In this document: positions 6,277 to 8,329 of the stretch, piece after piece
How positions within the stretch are numbered: the first letter of the stretch is position 1
Layout: each line of letters begins with the position of its first letter
Assembly (NCBI GenBank): GCA_024277475.1
Contig: JAJRVC010000504.1
Span: 1 to 8,329 of the forward strand
Source of the DNA: Deltaproteobacteria bacterium
GTDB taxonomy: Bacteria > Desulfobacterota > Desulfobacteria > Desulfobacterales > JAFDCJ01
Length of the DNA: 8,329 bases
Direction of reading: 5' to 3'
Position numbers and translations under genes: made by a program
The notes under the pieces: model-generated
Database searches by the model: none
The model's input: only the letters and a program-made list of their open reading frames with translations
What the model was told of the DNA's origin: nothing

Positions 6277-8329
6277 CACGATATCTTTTCGATAACAAGC
6301 CCCAGCTCATTCGAATAAAACAACCGGTATTCGTTTTTCAGGCCACTGACTCCAACGGTTCCGTTTTCTGCGACTATCCCGGCACTCTGTTTTCCAAAGA
6401 GATAGCCGGAGAAAGCAGGATGCGACAAAAAGGTTTCAAAGCAATATTCCGGGAGTTTCACCAGATTTTTATGGATTGCCTGGGCGGTTGGCAGCCGGAA
6501 GGTATCCCCGCCAAGTTTTCCCGTAGTCCCATCTATAAACTCAGCTTGCTGCCTGGATATACTTCGACAGAGCACCAATGAAACTGCCGGAATCTCGTTG
6601 AGCCGGGTCTGTACACCTTCTGCATCAGGCAGCTGTAGCTGCCAGTAATTGCTGTTCATCGCTGCCAGAAACCTCTCGTTGGAATTTCTGGCAAATCGGT
6701 CATCAAAAAGTCTTTCCCATGGTTCAGGGTCATCATCCCTGACCTGATAGGTCTCCTCGATCAATTCCCGTATCTGAACCGGTATGTTCACACACGAATA
6801 TGTTTTCCATAATTGCAGAGTCCTCAACAACACAAACGGATCATAGACATGAGCCTTGCCTCCCAAGGCATCAACAATCGCCTTCGGTTCCATGTTTCGG
6901 AACTCATCAAGGCTATTTCCTTCCTTGATTATGCAGAACCTGGCCTCATCAATCGGGCGGCTATCCCGTTCATGGCGCCAGAGCCTGCCGAGACGTTGCA
7001 GAAGCATGTCAGTTGGTGCCAGTTCGGTAACCAGAAGATCGGCGTCAAGGTCCACACTCTGTTCAACCACCTGGGTGGAAACAAGTATAGAGCCGCATCT
7101 GGTTTTCCCATCTTTGCCAAACCGTTCCATCCATTCATATTCAAGTTCCTCCCGCCTCCAGAACGGGTAGCGGGAGTGAAGAAGACCAATGGGCAAATCA
7201 CCAGGGACGAGTTCCATAAACCGCTGAAATTGTTTTTGTGCCGCATTAATCGTATTGCATACCCAGAGGACCGCCCCACCCATACGGGCAAGCTCGACAG
7301 CCTCTTCGCCGGCATTTTCCGGGGTAATGAAATCAACTATTATCTTGTGCGATTCAGGCGGTTCGGCCGCAACCGGTTGGAGTAATCCACTCTCGTTTCT
7401 TCCGGTAATAAGAGGATAAGGAAGATAAACTTCGTCCTCGCTGTGTTCCGGAAGGGAGACGATCTCTACGCGCCGTTTACCGGTGAGCGTAGCCGACAAA
7501 ACAATGACCGTGCAGCCAAGGGCTTCAAGTGTAGCAATGAGATTATCGATAAGGGTTCCGGTGTAGAGATCATAGGAGTGAACTTCATCAAGAATTACAA
7601 CCTTACCGGCCAGGGCAAAATGCCGGACAAAAAAATGCTTCGCCGCCACCACGCCAAGCAATGCCTGGTCAACTGTCCCAACCCCAAAAGGGGCGATAAG
7701 CGCCCGTTTGGCCGAGGAGAACCAATCCACACCTGTTCGCGCATCATCATCCCGTTTTCCTTTTACGTCGGTTGGGGCTGGAGAGATACAAAGATTATTA
7801 TCCATCAGCCAGGAGTTACCATGAATAAGACGACTGTTCTGTGCGGCAGGGGCGATCCGCCGAAGGAATTCATTCATGCGCAGATGAATGCGGTTGCTTG
7901 TCGCCTGAGTAGGAAGAGCAAAGTAAATGCCATTGGCCTTTCCGGTAACAAGCAACTGATACGCGGCCCAAAGCGCGGCTTCGGTTTTGCCCATGCCCAT
8001 GGGTGCCTCGATCACATAGCCTCCGGGGCCGGTCACCGTCGCAAGGGCCTTCACCTGCATTTCGTTGGGGTTCCACTTTTTTTCTGGTTGATCAGCGTCA
8101 TGAAACAAATCATGAAAAGAAAGATCACGGACCAATGGGGCCTTCTGGAAGCCGATGGCATCAAGAGCATCCCGGGCCAGCTCAGAGGCATCTTTAATAC
8201 CGTCCCGTCCTTCAGGTAGAAAAAATCGTTCATTGGAACCTATCCAGTCGGCAACAGTGGTGAGACCGGCCAACCACCAGAGAGCGGGGGTGTCGCTATT
8301 CATGGTTAATTCGGGACTGGCCCCACCCA
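6276..8329 (-). CDS. cas3: CRISPR helicase-nuclease Cas3, C-terminal 683 residues (5' end outside window)
   Basis: Cas3 is recruited by Cascade to unwind and degrade the target strand. Residue numbers are from the ATG at 8303, which I take as internal: the frame stays open to the right edge, adding GGASPELT, and no ribosome site precedes it. Seen: WWLAGLTTVADWIGSNERFF (9-28), the segment that in full-length Cas3 closes the HD nuclease domain; Walker A EAPMGMGKT (99-107); motif Ia ALPTQATSNR; motif II DEVH (239-242); motif III SAT (270-272); VLWVCNT (345-351); motif V STQVVEQSVDLD (409-420); and motif VI QRLGRLWRH (436-444), then the C-terminal domain. The helicase motifs are intact. The HD metal-binding residues would lie outside the window, so nuclease integrity cannot be judged; a separate HD gene is possible but less likely. 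Stop is TGA at 6278-6276, 11 bp before cas8e. Confidence 0.96.
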   Translation of the reverse strand, partial: GGASPELTMNSDTPALWWLAGLTTVADWIGSNERFFLPEGRDGIKDASELARDALDAIGFQKAPLVRDLSFHDLFHDADQPEKKWNPNEMQVKALATVTGPGGYVIEAPMGMGKTEAALWAAYQLLVTGKANGIYFALPTQATSNRIHLRMNEFLRRIAPAAQNSRLIHGNSWLMDNNLCISPAPTDVKGKRDDDARTGVDWFSSAKRALIAPFGVGTVDQALLGVVAAKHFFVRHFALAGKVVILDEVHSYDLYTGTLIDNLIATLEALGCTVIVLSATLTGKRRVEIVSLPEHSEDEVYLPYPLITGRNESGLLQPVAAEPPESHKIIVDFITPENAGEEAVELARMGGAVLWVCNTINAAQKQFQRFMELVPGDLPIGLLHSRYPFWRREELEYEWMERFGKDGKTRCGSILVSTQVVEQSVDLDADLLVTELAPTDMLLQRLGRLWRHERDSRPIDEARFCIIKEGNSLDEFRNMEPKAIVDALGGKAHVYDPFVLLRTLQLWKTYSCVNIPVQIRELIEETYQVRDDDPEPWERLFDDRFARNSNERFLAAMNSNYWQLQLPDAEGVQTRLNEIPAVSLVLCRSISRQQAEFIDGTTGKLGGDTFRLPTAQAIHKNLVKLPEYCFETFLSHPAFSGYLFGKQSAGIVAENGTVGVSGLKNEYRLFYSNELGLVIEKIS

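Noticed and set aside
6265..6279. GTG at 6279 as the start of cas8e
   Set aside because: It would place the strong AAAGGAGGG ribosome site inside the gene; the conserved N-terminus begins at the ATG at 6264.
7443..8219. A 258-residue open frame on the plus strand
   Set aside because: It is antisense to the helicase core of cas3 and arises from the codon bias of that gene.
8301..8303. A short Cas3 starting at the ATG at 8303, lacking the HD domain
   Set aside because: The frame is open upstream to the window edge, no ribosome site precedes this ATG, and the segment just after it is the usual end of the HD domain, so the gene most likely continues outside.

Overview
The window is one continuous minus-strand gene cluster: a type I-E CRISPR-Cas interference operon followed directly by two phage-type accessory genes. 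Reading in the transcribed direction (right to left) the order is cas3 (5' end beyond the right edge), cas8e/cse1, cas11/cse2, cas6e/cse3, cas7e/cse4, cas5e, a Bro-N domain gene, and a rhuM-family gene (3' end beyond the left edge). Every junction is an overlap or a gap of at most 30 bp, so the cluster looks like a single polycistronic unit. There is no gene-free stretch over 300 bp. I saw no CRISPR repeat, tRNA, rRNA, insertion sequence, promoter or intrinsic terminator.

Right part (about 2079-8329): Cas3 is the helicase-nuclease recruited to cut invader DNA. Cas8e, Cas11, Cas7e, Cas5e and Cas6e are the five subunits of Cascade. Cas6e cuts the pre-crRNA, Cas7e forms the backbone along the guide, Cas5e caps the 5' handle, Cas11 forms the belly, and Cas8e reads the PAM and recruits Cas3. 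The order differs from E. coli: cas6e lies between cas11 and cas7e instead of after cas5e. All key motifs I could check are intact, so interference looks functional apart from the part of Cas3 that is outside the window.

Left part (1-1377): where cas1 and cas2 normally follow the effector genes there is instead a Bro-N gene starting 1 bp after the cas5e stop, then a rhuM gene. The Bro-N gene carries an in-frame amber codon at a position where I recall relatives having glutamate. Beyond it the same frame stays open for 57 more codons that read like the family C-terminus. Both genes carry a near-perfect DNA palindrome inside the coding sequence at nearly the same place in their shared domain, each centred on the middle base of a codon. 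This is the most unusual signal in the window.

The organism is a bacterium of moderate GC content. The style of the Cas proteins suggests a proteobacterium, possibly a deltaproteobacterial (Desulfobacterota) lineage, but that is a weak impression and not a demonstrated assignment.
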